Below, in pieces: positions 7,714 to 17,946 of a DNA stretch of 57,609 bases. The stretch covers positions 1 through 57,609 of the forward strand of contig JAILIP010000016.1 in NCBI GenBank assembly GCA_024695235.1, given 5' to 3'. The translations under genes and the position numbers were made by a program. Below the pieces are notes generated by a model that did no database searches, was not told where the DNA came from, and was given only the letters and a program-made list of their open reading frames with translations. Each line of letters opens with the position of its first letter. The stretch's first letter is position 1. Source of the DNA: Bacilli bacterium (GTDB lineage: Bacteria; Bacillota_I; Bacilli_A; RFN20; CAG-826).

Positions 7714-7745
7714 AGAAAAAGGAAGCTTTGCTTCCTTATTTTTTA
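7714..7745 (-). terminator. Terminator of mnmA (bidirectional-looking)
   Basis: AAGGAAGCTTTGCTTCCTT with T-runs on both strands. Confidence 0.7.
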
Positions 7746-7778
7746 TATTGTTTTAATAAATATAACTATTTTGTTGCT

Positions 7779-8906
7779 TTAGAGATCAATTCTAGCATCA
7801 TCACGATAGACTTCATCGATTGTTCCACTAGCTATAAGACGACCATCTTCACTATAGAAAACTGCTTCTTGGCCAGTAGTAACTGCCTTGTAGTAATCGT
7901 ATGTGCAAATAATCTCATCCCCCACTTTATCTATTGAGGCAGGATGATCTTTTTGACGATATCTAAACTTTGCTCCGACTTTTTGAGGGAAGACCTCATC
8001 TGGATTAATAATATTGAGTTTCCTAACAACGCACTTATTGGACATCAAGTATTTTTGAGTGTCTCCACGTGTAACATATAAAACATTCTTCTTAGCATCT
8101 TTTTTAACAATGAACCAACCGGTGGCAGTTTCTCCTGAGATTCCACCGATACCAAGACCTTTGTGTTGACCAATTGTATAGTAATATACTCCTTTATGTC
8201 TTCCGATGATTTTGCCAGTATCAATATCTATGATATTGCCTTTCTGAGCAGGAATATAATTCTTTAAGAATTCACGGAAGTTACGTTCACCAATAAAGCA
8301 CACTCCAGTAGAGTCTTTTTTATCAGCGACTGCTAAGCCTAACTTGTTAGCAATTTCTCTTACTTTTGTTTTATCAATATCACCTAATGGGAAGATGCAA
8401 TCTTTGATTTGTTCTTCATTTATTTGAGATAAGAAGTATGTTTGGTCCTTATTTTGATCAAAGCATTTGCATAGGTAATAATGGCCATCATGGAATACTT
8501 TCTTTGCATAATGACCCATGGCAATTAACTCACAACCATTTTTCTTAGCAAATTCTCTAAAAGCATCAAACTTGATGTACTTATTGCATAAGATATCTGG
8601 GTTTGGGGTTCTTCCTTTTTCATATTCTTCAATAAAGAATGAGAACACATGATCCCAATATTCTTTAATGAAATCGATGCGCATTAAAGGGATACCAAGT
8701 TGTTTTGCAACTTTCTCAGCATCTTGATAGTCCTTTTCTTGTGGGCATTGATCATCATTAACTGTTGGATTTCCTAAAAAATCATTGTTGGCAAAAGCAT
8801 CCCAGTTGCGCATAAAGCAACCGATGACTTCATAGCCTTCTTCTTTAAGAAGATATGCCGCGACAGCACTATCAACACCACCACTAAGACCAAGCATTAC
8901 TTTCAT
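7779..8906 (-). CDS. mnmA: tRNA-specific 2-thiouridylase MnmA
   Basis: GLSGGVDSAVAAYLL, NPDILCNKYIKF, DSTGVCFIGERNFREFL motifs. Confidence 0.97.
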   Translation of the reverse strand: MKVMLGLSGGVDSAVAAYLLKEEGYEVIGCFMRNWDAFANNDFLGNPTVNDDQCPQEKDYQDAEKVAKQLGIPLMRIDFIKEYWDHVFSFFIEEYEKGRTPNPDILCNKYIKFDAFREFAKKNGCELIAMGHYAKKVFHDGHYYLCKCFDQNKDQTYFLSQINEEQIKDCIFPLGDIDKTKVREIANKLGLAVADKKDSTGVCFIGERNFREFLKNYIPAQKGNIIDIDTGKIIGRHKGVYYYTIGQHKGLGIGGISGETATGWFIVKKDAKKNVLYVTRGDTQKYLMSNKCVVRKLNIINPDEVFPQKVGAKFRYRQKDHPASIDKVGDEIICTYDYYKAVTTGQEAVFYSEDGRLIASGTIDEVYRDDARIDL

Positions 8907-9355
8907 TTAAATAGCTCCTTAGAGTCAAGCATGATGGTGAATGGGCCGTCATTGGTGAGAGTTACTTTCATATCCGCACCAAAGACACCAGTTTGTATAT
9001 TAAATTCGCTTTCACGAAGTTTCTCATTGAAATAGTCATATAGCTTAGTGGCTTCATCAGGCCTCATCGCGTCAATAAATGCTGGTCTTCTTCCATCTTT
9101 AAGTGATCCATATAATGTGAATTGAGAAATAGACAAGATCTCTCCACCTATATCTTTCAAAGAAAGATTTGTTTTACCATTTTCATCGTTAAATAGTCTT
9201 AAAGATAGTAGCTTATTGACCATCTTATCAACCATTTCTTTGTCATCACTATGAGTAAATCCGACAAATAGACAAAAACCGCGGGAAATTTTTCCCACGA
9301 TTTTATTATCAATGCTCACTTTTGCATCTATGACGTTTTGAATGAGTATGCGCAT
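8903..9355 (-). CDS. dtd: D-aminoacyl-tRNA deacylase
   Basis: MRILIQNV...GGEILSISQFTLYG, NDGPFTIML. Confidence 0.96.
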   Translation of the reverse strand: MRILIQNVIDAKVSIDNKIVGKISRGFCLFVGFTHSDDKEMVDKMVNKLLSLRLFNDENGKTNLSLKDIGGEILSISQFTLYGSLKDGRRPAFIDAMRPDEATKLYDYFNEKLRESEFNIQTGVFGADMKVTLTNDGPFTIMLDSKELFK

Positions 9356-10656
9356 TAATGAATGTATGCGTGAACGGTTGGTGGAACTTCGACGAATTCA
9401 TCAACGATAACAAAGGAGTTTTCAATATCCTTAAGGATTTGAGAGAATTCTTCCTTGTTAGTGTGAACTGTACAAAGTGTTTCACCTTTCTTCACTTTGT
9501 CTCCAACTTTCTTGTTTAAAACGATACCTGCAGACATATCGATAACATCATCAAATGTTTCTCTACCTGCACCAAGTCTCATCGCAGATTCACCGATTTC
9601 AAGTGCAACGATACGTTTTACGTATCCATCTTTTGCAGCTTTAACATCGACGATATGTTTTGAGAGTTCGAATTTTTCTGGGTGTTCAATATATGAGACG
9701 TCTCCGCCTTGTTCGCGGACCATGTCTTTGAGTTTGCCTAAAGCAGAGCCATCAGCGATGACGCGTTTAAGCATTTCAATACCTTCTTCTTCACTCTTAG
9801 CAATCTTAGCTTGTTCAAGCATAATTGCACCACTTCTTAAGCAAAGATCTGTGAAATCCTTTGGACCTTTGCCATTTAAAGTAGCAATGGCTTCTTTAAT
9901 TTCAAGAGCGTTACCGACTGCTAAGCCTAAAGGTTGTTCCATATCGGTTAAGACAGCACGTGTATCTCTTCCAAGGGAGTTACCAATCGCACACATGATT
10001 TTAGCGAGTTCTTCGGCTGATTTAGCATTCTTCATGAATGCACCATTGCCGAACTTGACGTCTAAGAGGATGCAATCAGATCCACTTGCGAGTTTCTTTG
10101 ACATAACTGAAGAGGCGATAAGAGGTGTGCTTTCAACGGTGCCTGTGACATCGCGCAAAGCATATAATTTCTTATCAGCAGGAACCAATGTTCCTGTTTG
10201 GCCAATAATAGCTAAGCCAATTTTATTAACTTGATTAATGAAATGTTCTTCACTAACGAATACTTGCATACCGGGGATAGATTCAAGTTTATCAAGTGTT
10301 CCACCAGTATGACCTAAGCCGCGACCGGACATCTTAGCGAGTTTAGCACCACAAGCAGCAACCATTGGTCCAAGAGCGATACTTGTCTTATCACCAACAC
10401 CACCGGTTGAGTGTTTATCAACTTTAACACCTTCGATGCATTTAAGATCCATGACATCACCACTATGTTCCATTAAGTCTGTTAATGTAACGATTTCTTC
10501 GTTGGTCATGCCTTTGAATAAAATAGCCATGAGTAAAGCACTGACTTGATAGTCAGGAATTTTGCCATCAACATAGCCTTTAACAAAGAAAGCGATTTCT
10601 TCGTTTGTTAAAACGCCACCATCGCGTTTTTTTGTAATAATATCTACCATTCTCAT
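9355..10656 (-). CDS. pdp: Pyrimidine-nucleoside/thymidine phosphorylase
   Basis: KHSTGGVGDKTSIALGPMVAACG signature; start likely MRMVDIITKKRDG. Confidence 0.95.
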   Translation of the reverse strand: MRMVDIITKKRDGGVLTNEEIAFFVKGYVDGKIPDYQVSALLMAILFKGMTNEEIVTLTDLMEHSGDVMDLKCIEGVKVDKHSTGGVGDKTSIALGPMVAACGAKLAKMSGRGLGHTGGTLDKLESIPGMQVFVSEEHFINQVNKIGLAIIGQTGTLVPADKKLYALRDVTGTVESTPLIASSVMSKKLASGSDCILLDVKFGNGAFMKNAKSAEELAKIMCAIGNSLGRDTRAVLTDMEQPLGLAVGNALEIKEAIATLNGKGPKDFTDLCLRSGAIMLEQAKIAKSEEEGIEMLKRVIADGSALGKLKDMVREQGGDVSYIEHPEKFELSKHIVDVKAAKDGYVKRIVALEIGESAMRLGAGRETFDDVIDMSAGIVLNKKVGDKVKKGETLCTVHTNKEEFSQILKDIENSFVIVDEFVEVPPTVHAYIH

Positions 10657-10749
10657 ATAAAAATTACCTCGATAGTATAATAGCACATAAAAGAGATTGA
10701 TAAAATCTATTTTATATTTGCAAAAGTATTGATATATACTTTATAAAGT

Positions 10750-11997
10750 ATGGATTTTAATAAGCATCTTAAAAAGTATCTAAATGATAAAGAAATTAAT
10801 TCTTTAATAGAATCTTTTAATGAAGAAGAACATAAAGGTTTGATTCTAAATCCGTCAAAGATGTCCGATGAAAGATTCATTGAGCTATTTCCTAAGGTAG
10901 AAAAGCATCCATTTGTAGAGCATGCTTTCTTATACAAGAAAGAAGACTATGAATTTGGCAAGATGATTTATCATGACTTAGGTTGCTATTACATCCAAGA
11001 TCCAAGCGCTTCCTTAGTCTCCTATTTTTTATCTCCAAAGGAAAATGAACACGTACTAGATATGTGCGCTGCCCCAGGTGGTAAAAGCGTGCAGGCATCC
11101 ATGCTCATGAACGGAAAAGGCGTTCTTTACTCCAATGATTTATCGTTTTCTCGTGCGATGACTCTACTTGGCAATGTTGAAAGAATGGGATTAGGTAATG
11201 TCGTTGTTTTATCACATGATTTATCTAAGATAAAAGGACTTGAAAATAGTTTTGATAAAGTAATATTGGACGCTCCATGTTCTGGATCAGGAATGTTCCG
11301 CAAGGATACAAAGATGAAGGATGACTGGACATATGAAAAAGTTATTAAACAATCCTTTATTCAAAAAGAACTTATCCTTCTTGCATATTCTTTCTTAAAA
11401 GAGGGTGGAACACTCGTATATTCCACATGCTCATATTCATTTGAAGAGGATGAAGGAGTCGTAAAATATCTTCTAGATAACAGCGATGCCATATTACTTC
11501 CACTACCAAAAAGTGATATGTTTTATGTTTCTAAGGAAAACATCGGAATCCATTTGTTCCCACACCGCTTCAAAGGTGAAGGACATTATATTTGTCTAAT
11601 TAAAAAGCCTGGAACATTAACAAATAACAAAGTTATTCAGTTTGAAATGATGAAGAAATCATCTAAAAAAGGCGTCAATGAAGTGAATAATTATTACACC
11701 TTGCCAATGACTCCTATTAAAAAGCTTGTTGATATCGCTATTAGACCAGGTCTATTAACATACATTGAAGATAAAAATAGAAAGAATATCTCATATCATT
11801 ATTCTCATTATTTAGATGCTTCTAATTCCTATGAATTAAATGATGAGGAACTTCGTAAATATATTCACGGAGAAACTATCGCTTTAAAGGACGATAAAAA
11901 ATATTCCCTTGTGTCTTATGAAGGGAATAACATTGGGCCGGTATATACGGCTAATAAAGTGCTTAAAAACTTATATCCAAAAGGACTTAGGAGATAG
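10750..11997 (+). CDS. 16S rRNA (cytosine-C5)-methyltransferase, RsmF/NOL1-NOP2-Sun family
   Basis: DMCAAPGGKSVQ, DAPCSGSGMFRKD, YSTCSYSFEEDEGVV. Confidence 0.92.
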   Translation: MDFNKHLKKYLNDKEINSLIESFNEEEHKGLILNPSKMSDERFIELFPKVEKHPFVEHAFLYKKEDYEFGKMIYHDLGCYYIQDPSASLVSYFLSPKENEHVLDMCAAPGGKSVQASMLMNGKGVLYSNDLSFSRAMTLLGNVERMGLGNVVVLSHDLSKIKGLENSFDKVILDAPCSGSGMFRKDTKMKDDWTYEKVIKQSFIQKELILLAYSFLKEGGTLVYSTCSYSFEEDEGVVKYLLDNSDAILLPLPKSDMFYVSKENIGIHLFPHRFKGEGHYICLIKKPGTLTNNKVIQFEMMKKSSKKGVNEVNNYYTLPMTPIKKLVDIAIRPGLLTYIEDKNRKNISYHYSHYLDASNSYELNDEELRKYIHGETIALKDDKKYSLVSYEGNNIGPVYTANKVLKNLYPKGLRR

Positions 11998-12805
11998 TAT
12001 CCATCCAAGTCTCTTTTTCTTTACGCTTATTAGATAGCTTTTGGGCGTATACTTTTTCTTTATCGAGTGCTCTAAGACAATCGACATTTTCATCGATTTG
12101 ATGTTGAAGTTTGGTTGCGAGAGTAACAGTAGGAATATCTTTATATTCTTCAGGAGTAATTGGCTTATCAAATTGGATAAATAGAGGGTAACTCTTTAGA
12201 TAATGTTTCTTCGAAAGTGCTCTAAAAGAACCATATGTCGAAACAGGAAGAATTGGGACTTTAGCCATATAGGCTAATTTCATCGAGCCACCCTTAAATT
12301 CAAGGCAATGTTTCTCAGGTTCTTTGTTTCTTGTGCCTTCTGGGAAAACACCCATTATTGGCATACTTTCATCTTTGATTTGATTGACGATTTGCTTAAT
12401 CTCAGCAAGTTGATTCATGACATTTTTACGATCAAGAGCAATACCATTTAGCATGCGGAAGATTCTTCCAACAAACGGCATCTTTAAAGTCTCTTCTTTA
12501 GCAGCAAAAATGATTGGCTTCTCGCTTACATAAATATAGGCTAGAATTTCATACATTGAAAGGTGGTTAGATACCCATAGGTATCTTTGTCCATCAAGTT
12601 CATCCCAATAATGCTTGTTGATGATGACAATATCGGTACGGAAAGCACGAACAACTTTAGAAATGAGTTTTCTAGCTTTTGCATATCTAACTTCTAAAGG
12701 ATATTTCTCAGGATGTCTGCTATATTTGCCTAAATAGATAGGCGAAAAGATAATTGGTAGACCAACTGTAAGAATGATTCTTAAATATTGAAGAATCTTA
12801 CGCAT
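11987..12805 (-). CDS. plsC: 1-acyl-sn-glycerol-3-phosphate acyltransferase
   Basis: NHLSMYEILA and FPEGTRNKEP motifs. Confidence 0.93.
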   Translation of the reverse strand: MRKILQYLRIILTVGLPIIFSPIYLGKYSRHPEKYPLEVRYAKARKLISKVVRAFRTDIVIINKHYWDELDGQRYLWVSNHLSMYEILAYIYVSEKPIIFAAKEETLKMPFVGRIFRMLNGIALDRKNVMNQLAEIKQIVNQIKDESMPIMGVFPEGTRNKEPEKHCLEFKGGSMKLAYMAKVPILPVSTYGSFRALSKKHYLKSYPLFIQFDKPITPEEYKDIPTVTLATKLQHQIDENVDCLRALDKEKVYAQKLSNKRKEKETWMDTIS

Positions 12806-14898
12806 TACCTATTATCCTCCACTTCAATGAAGATACATGCTTGGTTTGGAGTGACATCTACATCATAAAGGATATGCTTTTCAGTCGATTTACGATATCC
12901 AAATGGAGCGTAAAAATCTACAGGAGAATCCAAATGGATTCTTTGGCCAACACTGGTTGGGTTAACAAAGATATGATAGGTTGGCTCATTTTCCTTAATA
13001 TCTCTAATGACAATATGAAGGATATCGTCCTCTTCGATGAGCTCTACTCTATCTTTAACTAATTCGATATCATCCACTGAGAATAGCTTGATTGCTTTTC
13101 TAGCACGTACAAATGCTTTAAAAGAATTTGATAAAGCGATCCTTTCGTCTAAGACGTCATATCTGAACTTGTTGAACTTGTCGCCTTCATTATATGTATT
13201 CGAGTGATTGTATTTTGATAATCCGATTTCTTGACCAGCATGGAAGAAAGGAATACCAAAGGAGAACAAAAGGACTTTGTTAACTTTCTTAATTAATCTA
13301 GTGGCATCTTCGATATCTGTTGAACGTTTAATGACATCATATAATGTTGCATTATCGTGACACTCAACATAGTTGAGAGATTGACTTAATGTATCAAAGA
13401 TTGGAGGATATGTGACATCATTTACTCCTCCAAAATAGGCGAACTTAAAGCCTGAAAGATAATCTATATTACCTAAAATATAACCAGTCTCTTCAAGTTT
13501 TGCACCATGACCTGGTCCTCTAACGATATTGCGATATCTATCATTGAAAAAAGCATATGTTGGAAGCATCTCAGAGTTATTCATATTGGCTAACGGGGTA
13601 TCATCACTTGTTTCAGCGCACATATCCCAGCCTTCGCCATAAAGCATGACATCTTTTTTGATGTTTCTAGCAACGCGCTCAATTTCTTGCATTGTCGCAA
13701 CGTCCATTAAACCCATTAAATCGAATCTAAAGCCATCAACATGATACTCTTCCATTAAATATTTAATGGAATCAACGATTAGTTTTCTCACCATTGCCCT
13801 TTCAGAAGCAACTTCGTTACCGCAGAAGGAATGGTTCATAAAATTGCCATCTTCATCTCTTCTAAAGAAATAGTTAGGAACTATCTTTTGGAAATTGGAT
13901 AATTTGGCTTCATATACGTGATTATAGACGACATCTAAGTTAACCCTTATTCCGTAACGATGGAACTCTCTTACGAGACGTTTAAACTCTTTTATACGAG
14001 AATATGGGTCGTCTGGATTAGTAGCATAGCTACCTTCAAGTGTGAAATATTGTTGAGGATCATATCCCCAGTTATATTTTTTACCCGGATTTGATTCATC
14101 AACAGTGACGAAATCAAGAACTGGCATGAGTTGGATATGAGTGATTCCTAAAGAGGTAATATAATCAAATCCAGCCGGATTACCACCTTTGGTGGTTCTA
14201 CCTTTTTCAATAAGACCAAGGAATTTACCTTTATGCTCAATATTTGCATGTTCATCAATGGTCATATCTCTAACATTAAGTTCATAGATAATTGCATCAA
14301 GATATGAGTTCATCTCTGGGAGATTTTCCTCATACATATCCATCTCGATTTTTGCTCTATCTATAACGAAAGAATATTGACCGTTAGAAGATGACGCTTT
14401 TGCATATGGATCAATAGTTTCAATGCGTTCTCCGTTTTGGTATATCGCAAAGCGATATTTTTCACCTTCAAAGTTACCATCAAGAGATAAGGCAAACACT
14501 CCGTTTTCAATTCGTAGCATTTCGTATTCATTGCCTTTAATAAGTAAGCCAACATGATACGCTAATGGAGCCCAAAGTTTAAATTCACTATGTTGAGGTG
14601 AATAGGTTAGACCTAAATCATTACCGTCATAGTAATAACGGTGATCAAAATCATAAAAGTCGATCGCTTTATTAACATTTAGATGTTTTTCACCAAACTC
14701 AAATGTTTTGACGATACATTCATGACCTAATACTTCAACTTCCTCTTCAATATGGAAGAGCATTCTACATCCATCATTTTCAATGATGCGAATAGCTTTT
14801 AAATTTCCATCAACAAAAAAATCAACATGGATATTGCTTGGTTCACTTAGCAATACCTCAAAACTATCCCAAGATACTAAATTGATTTCTTTGATCAT
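12805..14898 (-). CDS. pulA: Type I pullulanase / glycogen debranching GH13
   Basis: YELNVRDMT, YNWGYDPQQYF, DVVYNH, GFRFDLMGL, YGEGWD. Confidence 0.95.
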   Translation of the reverse strand: MIKEINLVSWDSFEVLLSEPSNIHVDFFVDGNLKAIRIIENDGCRMLFHIEEEVEVLGHECIVKTFEFGEKHLNVNKAIDFYDFDHRYYYDGNDLGLTYSPQHSEFKLWAPLAYHVGLLIKGNEYEMLRIENGVFALSLDGNFEGEKYRFAIYQNGERIETIDPYAKASSSNGQYSFVIDRAKIEMDMYEENLPEMNSYLDAIIYELNVRDMTIDEHANIEHKGKFLGLIEKGRTTKGGNPAGFDYITSLGITHIQLMPVLDFVTVDESNPGKKYNWGYDPQQYFTLEGSYATNPDDPYSRIKEFKRLVREFHRYGIRVNLDVVYNHVYEAKLSNFQKIVPNYFFRRDEDGNFMNHSFCGNEVASERAMVRKLIVDSIKYLMEEYHVDGFRFDLMGLMDVATMQEIERVARNIKKDVMLYGEGWDMCAETSDDTPLANMNNSEMLPTYAFFNDRYRNIVRGPGHGAKLEETGYILGNIDYLSGFKFAYFGGVNDVTYPPIFDTLSQSLNYVECHDNATLYDVIKRSTDIEDATRLIKKVNKVLLFSFGIPFFHAGQEIGLSKYNHSNTYNEGDKFNKFRYDVLDERIALSNSFKAFVRARKAIKLFSVDDIELVKDRVELIEEDDILHIVIRDIKENEPTYHIFVNPTSVGQRIHLDSPVDFYAPFGYRKSTEKHILYDVDVTPNQACIFIEVEDNR

Positions 14899-15209
14899 TA
14901 AAATTTCACCACTGCTATTGCATAGTCTTTATCATGAGAGATAGAAACTTCATATGTTTTCTCTTCAAAAAGGATATAAGGTGCTCCGCTATCTTTATAC
15001 AAGACTTCAATCTTTTTAAATGGGATGGCGAGACCTTTTTCCATTGCTTTCATAAATGCTTCTTTAGCGGCAAATCTGCCAGCTAAGAATTCTTCTTTTT
15101 TGTTACGTTTAGAATAGAATTCTAATTCTTTATCTGAAAGCACACTTTTCGCGAGCTTATCAGCATCTTTAATACGAGGAATATAAACGATATCAATACC
15201 CAGCGCCAT
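14898..15209 (-). CDS. acpS: Holo-[acyl-carrier-protein] synthase
   Basis: MALGIDIVYIPRI, GRFAAKEAFMKA. Confidence 0.95.
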   Translation of the reverse strand: MALGIDIVYIPRIKDADKLAKSVLSDKELEFYSKRNKKEEFLAGRFAAKEAFMKAMEKGLAIPFKKIEVLYKDSGAPYILFEEKTYEVSISHDKDYAIAVVKF

Positions 15210-17892
15210 AGTCGTTATCCTCTTTTACTTCAGCTGGAGAATCGTCTAAGTTGGTCTCATTATCTTCATAGATATGAGATTCATCAATAGATGTAACTCC
15301 TTCGCTTTGTTCTAAATCATGCACTAAAACCTTGCTACCTTTAGCATCACCTGTTGGAGCGACGATTCCATCTTTAACTAAGCGGGCAAACATTCTACCG
15401 GCTTTAGGGAATCCTACACCGTAGGTTCTTTGGATAAATGAGATAGAACAATATTCTTTATGGACTAAATCGGATTTGATTTGAACGTATAGTTGATCTT
15501 CACTAGCTTCTTTTAAAGCAGCAGTATCAACAACGATTTCTTCACTTGTGAAGGCATCTTTACTATGATCTTCTAAATCGAGGAATGCTGGGTCAAATTG
15601 TGGACCGCTTTGTCCTCTAATATAATCGGTTACACGATTGATTTCTGGAGAATCGACGAAACATCCTTGAACACGTGGCTTATTAGAACGAGAAATAGCA
15701 GCGCATTCGATGATCATATCGCCATTACCAAGGAGGGCTTCTGCACCACCTTCACCGATAATAACCGATGAGTCAAAGGCATTGGACACCATTAAGGCGA
15801 CGTGAGTTGGTAAGTTAGCTTTAATAACACCATCAATGACGTTAACAGATGGTCTTTGCGTAGCAATAACTAAATGGATGCCAGCACTTCTAGCCTTTTG
15901 AGCAATTCTAACTACCGGGGTGCGAATATCTTTACAAGCCTCGCTTAAATCAGCGTATTCATCAATAAATACAGCGATTGTTGGAAGAGGTTGAATACCG
16001 TTTTCTTTAGCAAAACGATTGAATTCTTTGATGTCACGAACTCTATTATCTTCGAAAAGGTTATAACGTCTTTCCATTTCGTCAACTAACTTATCCATTG
16101 CGACCTTAGCTTTGTTAGGATCGGAAATATTTGGACATAGTAGATGAGGAATATCTTTGTAATAATTCATTTCAACCTTCTTAGGGTCAATCAAAAGAAG
16201 TTTGAGTTGTTCTGGAGTGTTTCTCATAAGAAGAGCAACAATAGTTGAATGCATGAAAATGGATTTACCACTACCAGTAGCACCAGCTACAAGCATATGT
16301 GGGAAATCTTTTAGATTTGCATGAACTAATTCACCAGAAATATTCTTACCAAATGGAATATTGCAAAGGAATTTCTCTCCTTCGGGAAGTTTTTCAATAG
16401 ATTCACGTAGACCGACATTTGTGCGGATTTCATTTTGCATTTCTAAGCCAGATGTATCTTTACCTAAAACGATTGGCACAAAACGAACTGGAACACCACC
16501 AAGTCTAACGGAGATATCTTGTTCGATACGTTTAACTGAAGCAACGGAAACATTGCTTTTTGTTTTGACATCATAACGAGTGACCGAAGGTCCTATTGTA
16601 TGACCGACAACTTCTGCTCCAACACCCATGTCTGAGAAAACTTGGTTCAAGAGATTTGTACGAGATTCGCAAGAAGCATCGTTTTTGGTCAAATCATCGA
16701 GATTTTCATGATAATCGAGTAAATCTAAAGGTGGGAGATGATAAGGCGGCTTAATCGTCGCTTTTGGTTGAGGTCTATGGAGTGGATCTCCACTATAGAC
16801 TTCTTCTTGTTTAACTTCAGGAGCTGGTTGAGCGATTTCTTCGCGCGGTTCATTAACTGGCTCAGAAGCATAAACCGGCTCACTAATAATTGTAGTTGGT
16901 GTAGGTGCTACTTCAACCTGTGGTTGAGCAGGAGCAGCAACTTCTGGCTGTTTAAAGAACATATCAGTGCTATCAGCTTTTGGAGTGATGTTGGCACTTT
17001 GGCCATCTTCCATGACGAATGTTGGTCTTTGTAAGCCATGAGTATTGTTATAGTTTCTCATTGATAAATCAGCGAGAGCACTTTGATTGAAACTATCTTG
17101 ATATGGAGCTTCAACTGGTTGAACAGGTTCTTCACTTCTAGGAGTCATGTCATTATAAATGACATTGTTTGTGGTTTCGACTCTTTCTTCACCATAAACA
17201 TCGCTTCTAGCAGCTTGTCTTTGTTTACCACTTTTAATGTAATTGAATAACTTCTTGATATAGCGATGGAAGACAAGGCAAAGTCCAGCGATGATAGCAA
17301 GCCAAAAGATAATGGTTGTACCAATTGGAGTGATCAAACTATTAAGTGAACCGCATAAAACGAAACCAACAAAACCACCACCTAAATGGGAATCGATAAT
17401 CTTTAAACCCTTATACCATTTGCTTGGATCAGTTTGACTTTTAGCGGCAATAGCTTGGAAATAGTTTATGCAGTTATTGAATTTTAAATATTCAGTTGTA
17501 TAGGTGACATCGTCTTTAATGACTTCTTGTCCACTTTTATACATCGAAATGAGGATGTTATTACCTTCATAAGAGATATATGCTCCATTACTTCCCCAGG
17601 CTGATACCATAACTAGCAAAGCTAAGATGATGATATATATGCCCCATAAGGATATATCAAAGCGAATCTTTTTAAGTTGCTTACGAATTAATAGATAAAA
17701 TCCAAAAACGAAAATGGCAGGAATTAACATCCAAAAGCCAATAAAACCAAAGACTATTAATATCGAATCAGATAGAAAACCAAAAATAGTGTTTCTTGAA
17801 AGGATAATTAATAGCGAAAAAAGGCAGATGGCTATGCCAAGTGTGCCGATTAACGTATCCTTGCCAATTTTTAACTTTTTCATTCTTTTCAA
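15193..17892 (-). CDS. ftsK: DNA translocase FtsK/SpoIIIE
   Basis: N-terminal TM segments, VAGATGSGKSIFMH, FtsK gamma domain at the C-terminus. Confidence 0.96.
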   Translation of the reverse strand: MKRMKKLKIGKDTLIGTLGIAICLFSLLIILSRNTIFGFLSDSILIVFGFIGFWMLIPAIFVFGFYLLIRKQLKKIRFDISLWGIYIIILALLVMVSAWGSNGAYISYEGNNILISMYKSGQEVIKDDVTYTTEYLKFNNCINYFQAIAAKSQTDPSKWYKGLKIIDSHLGGGFVGFVLCGSLNSLITPIGTTIIFWLAIIAGLCLVFHRYIKKLFNYIKSGKQRQAARSDVYGEERVETTNNVIYNDMTPRSEEPVQPVEAPYQDSFNQSALADLSMRNYNNTHGLQRPTFVMEDGQSANITPKADSTDMFFKQPEVAAPAQPQVEVAPTPTTIISEPVYASEPVNEPREEIAQPAPEVKQEEVYSGDPLHRPQPKATIKPPYHLPPLDLLDYHENLDDLTKNDASCESRTNLLNQVFSDMGVGAEVVGHTIGPSVTRYDVKTKSNVSVASVKRIEQDISVRLGGVPVRFVPIVLGKDTSGLEMQNEIRTNVGLRESIEKLPEGEKFLCNIPFGKNISGELVHANLKDFPHMLVAGATGSGKSIFMHSTIVALLMRNTPEQLKLLLIDPKKVEMNYYKDIPHLLCPNISDPNKAKVAMDKLVDEMERRYNLFEDNRVRDIKEFNRFAKENGIQPLPTIAVFIDEYADLSEACKDIRTPVVRIAQKARSAGIHLVIATQRPSVNVIDGVIKANLPTHVALMVSNAFDSSVIIGEGGAEALLGNGDMIIECAAISRSNKPRVQGCFVDSPEINRVTDYIRGQSGPQFDPAFLDLEDHSKDAFTSEEIVVDTAALKEASEDQLYVQIKSDLVHKEYCSISFIQRTYGVGFPKAGRMFARLVKDGIVAPTGDAKGSKVLVHDLEQSEGVTSIDESHIYEDNETNLDDSPAEVKEDNDYGAGY

Positions 17893-17946
17893 ATTATACT
17901 TCTATGATTAATAAAATTAAATATTAAATTGCGATTTAAGTTATAC

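Noticed and set aside
9497-10234. 245-aa plus-strand ORF antisense to pdp
   Set aside because: Low-complexity S/P/L-rich mirror of a conserved enzyme gene; no SD and no family resemblance
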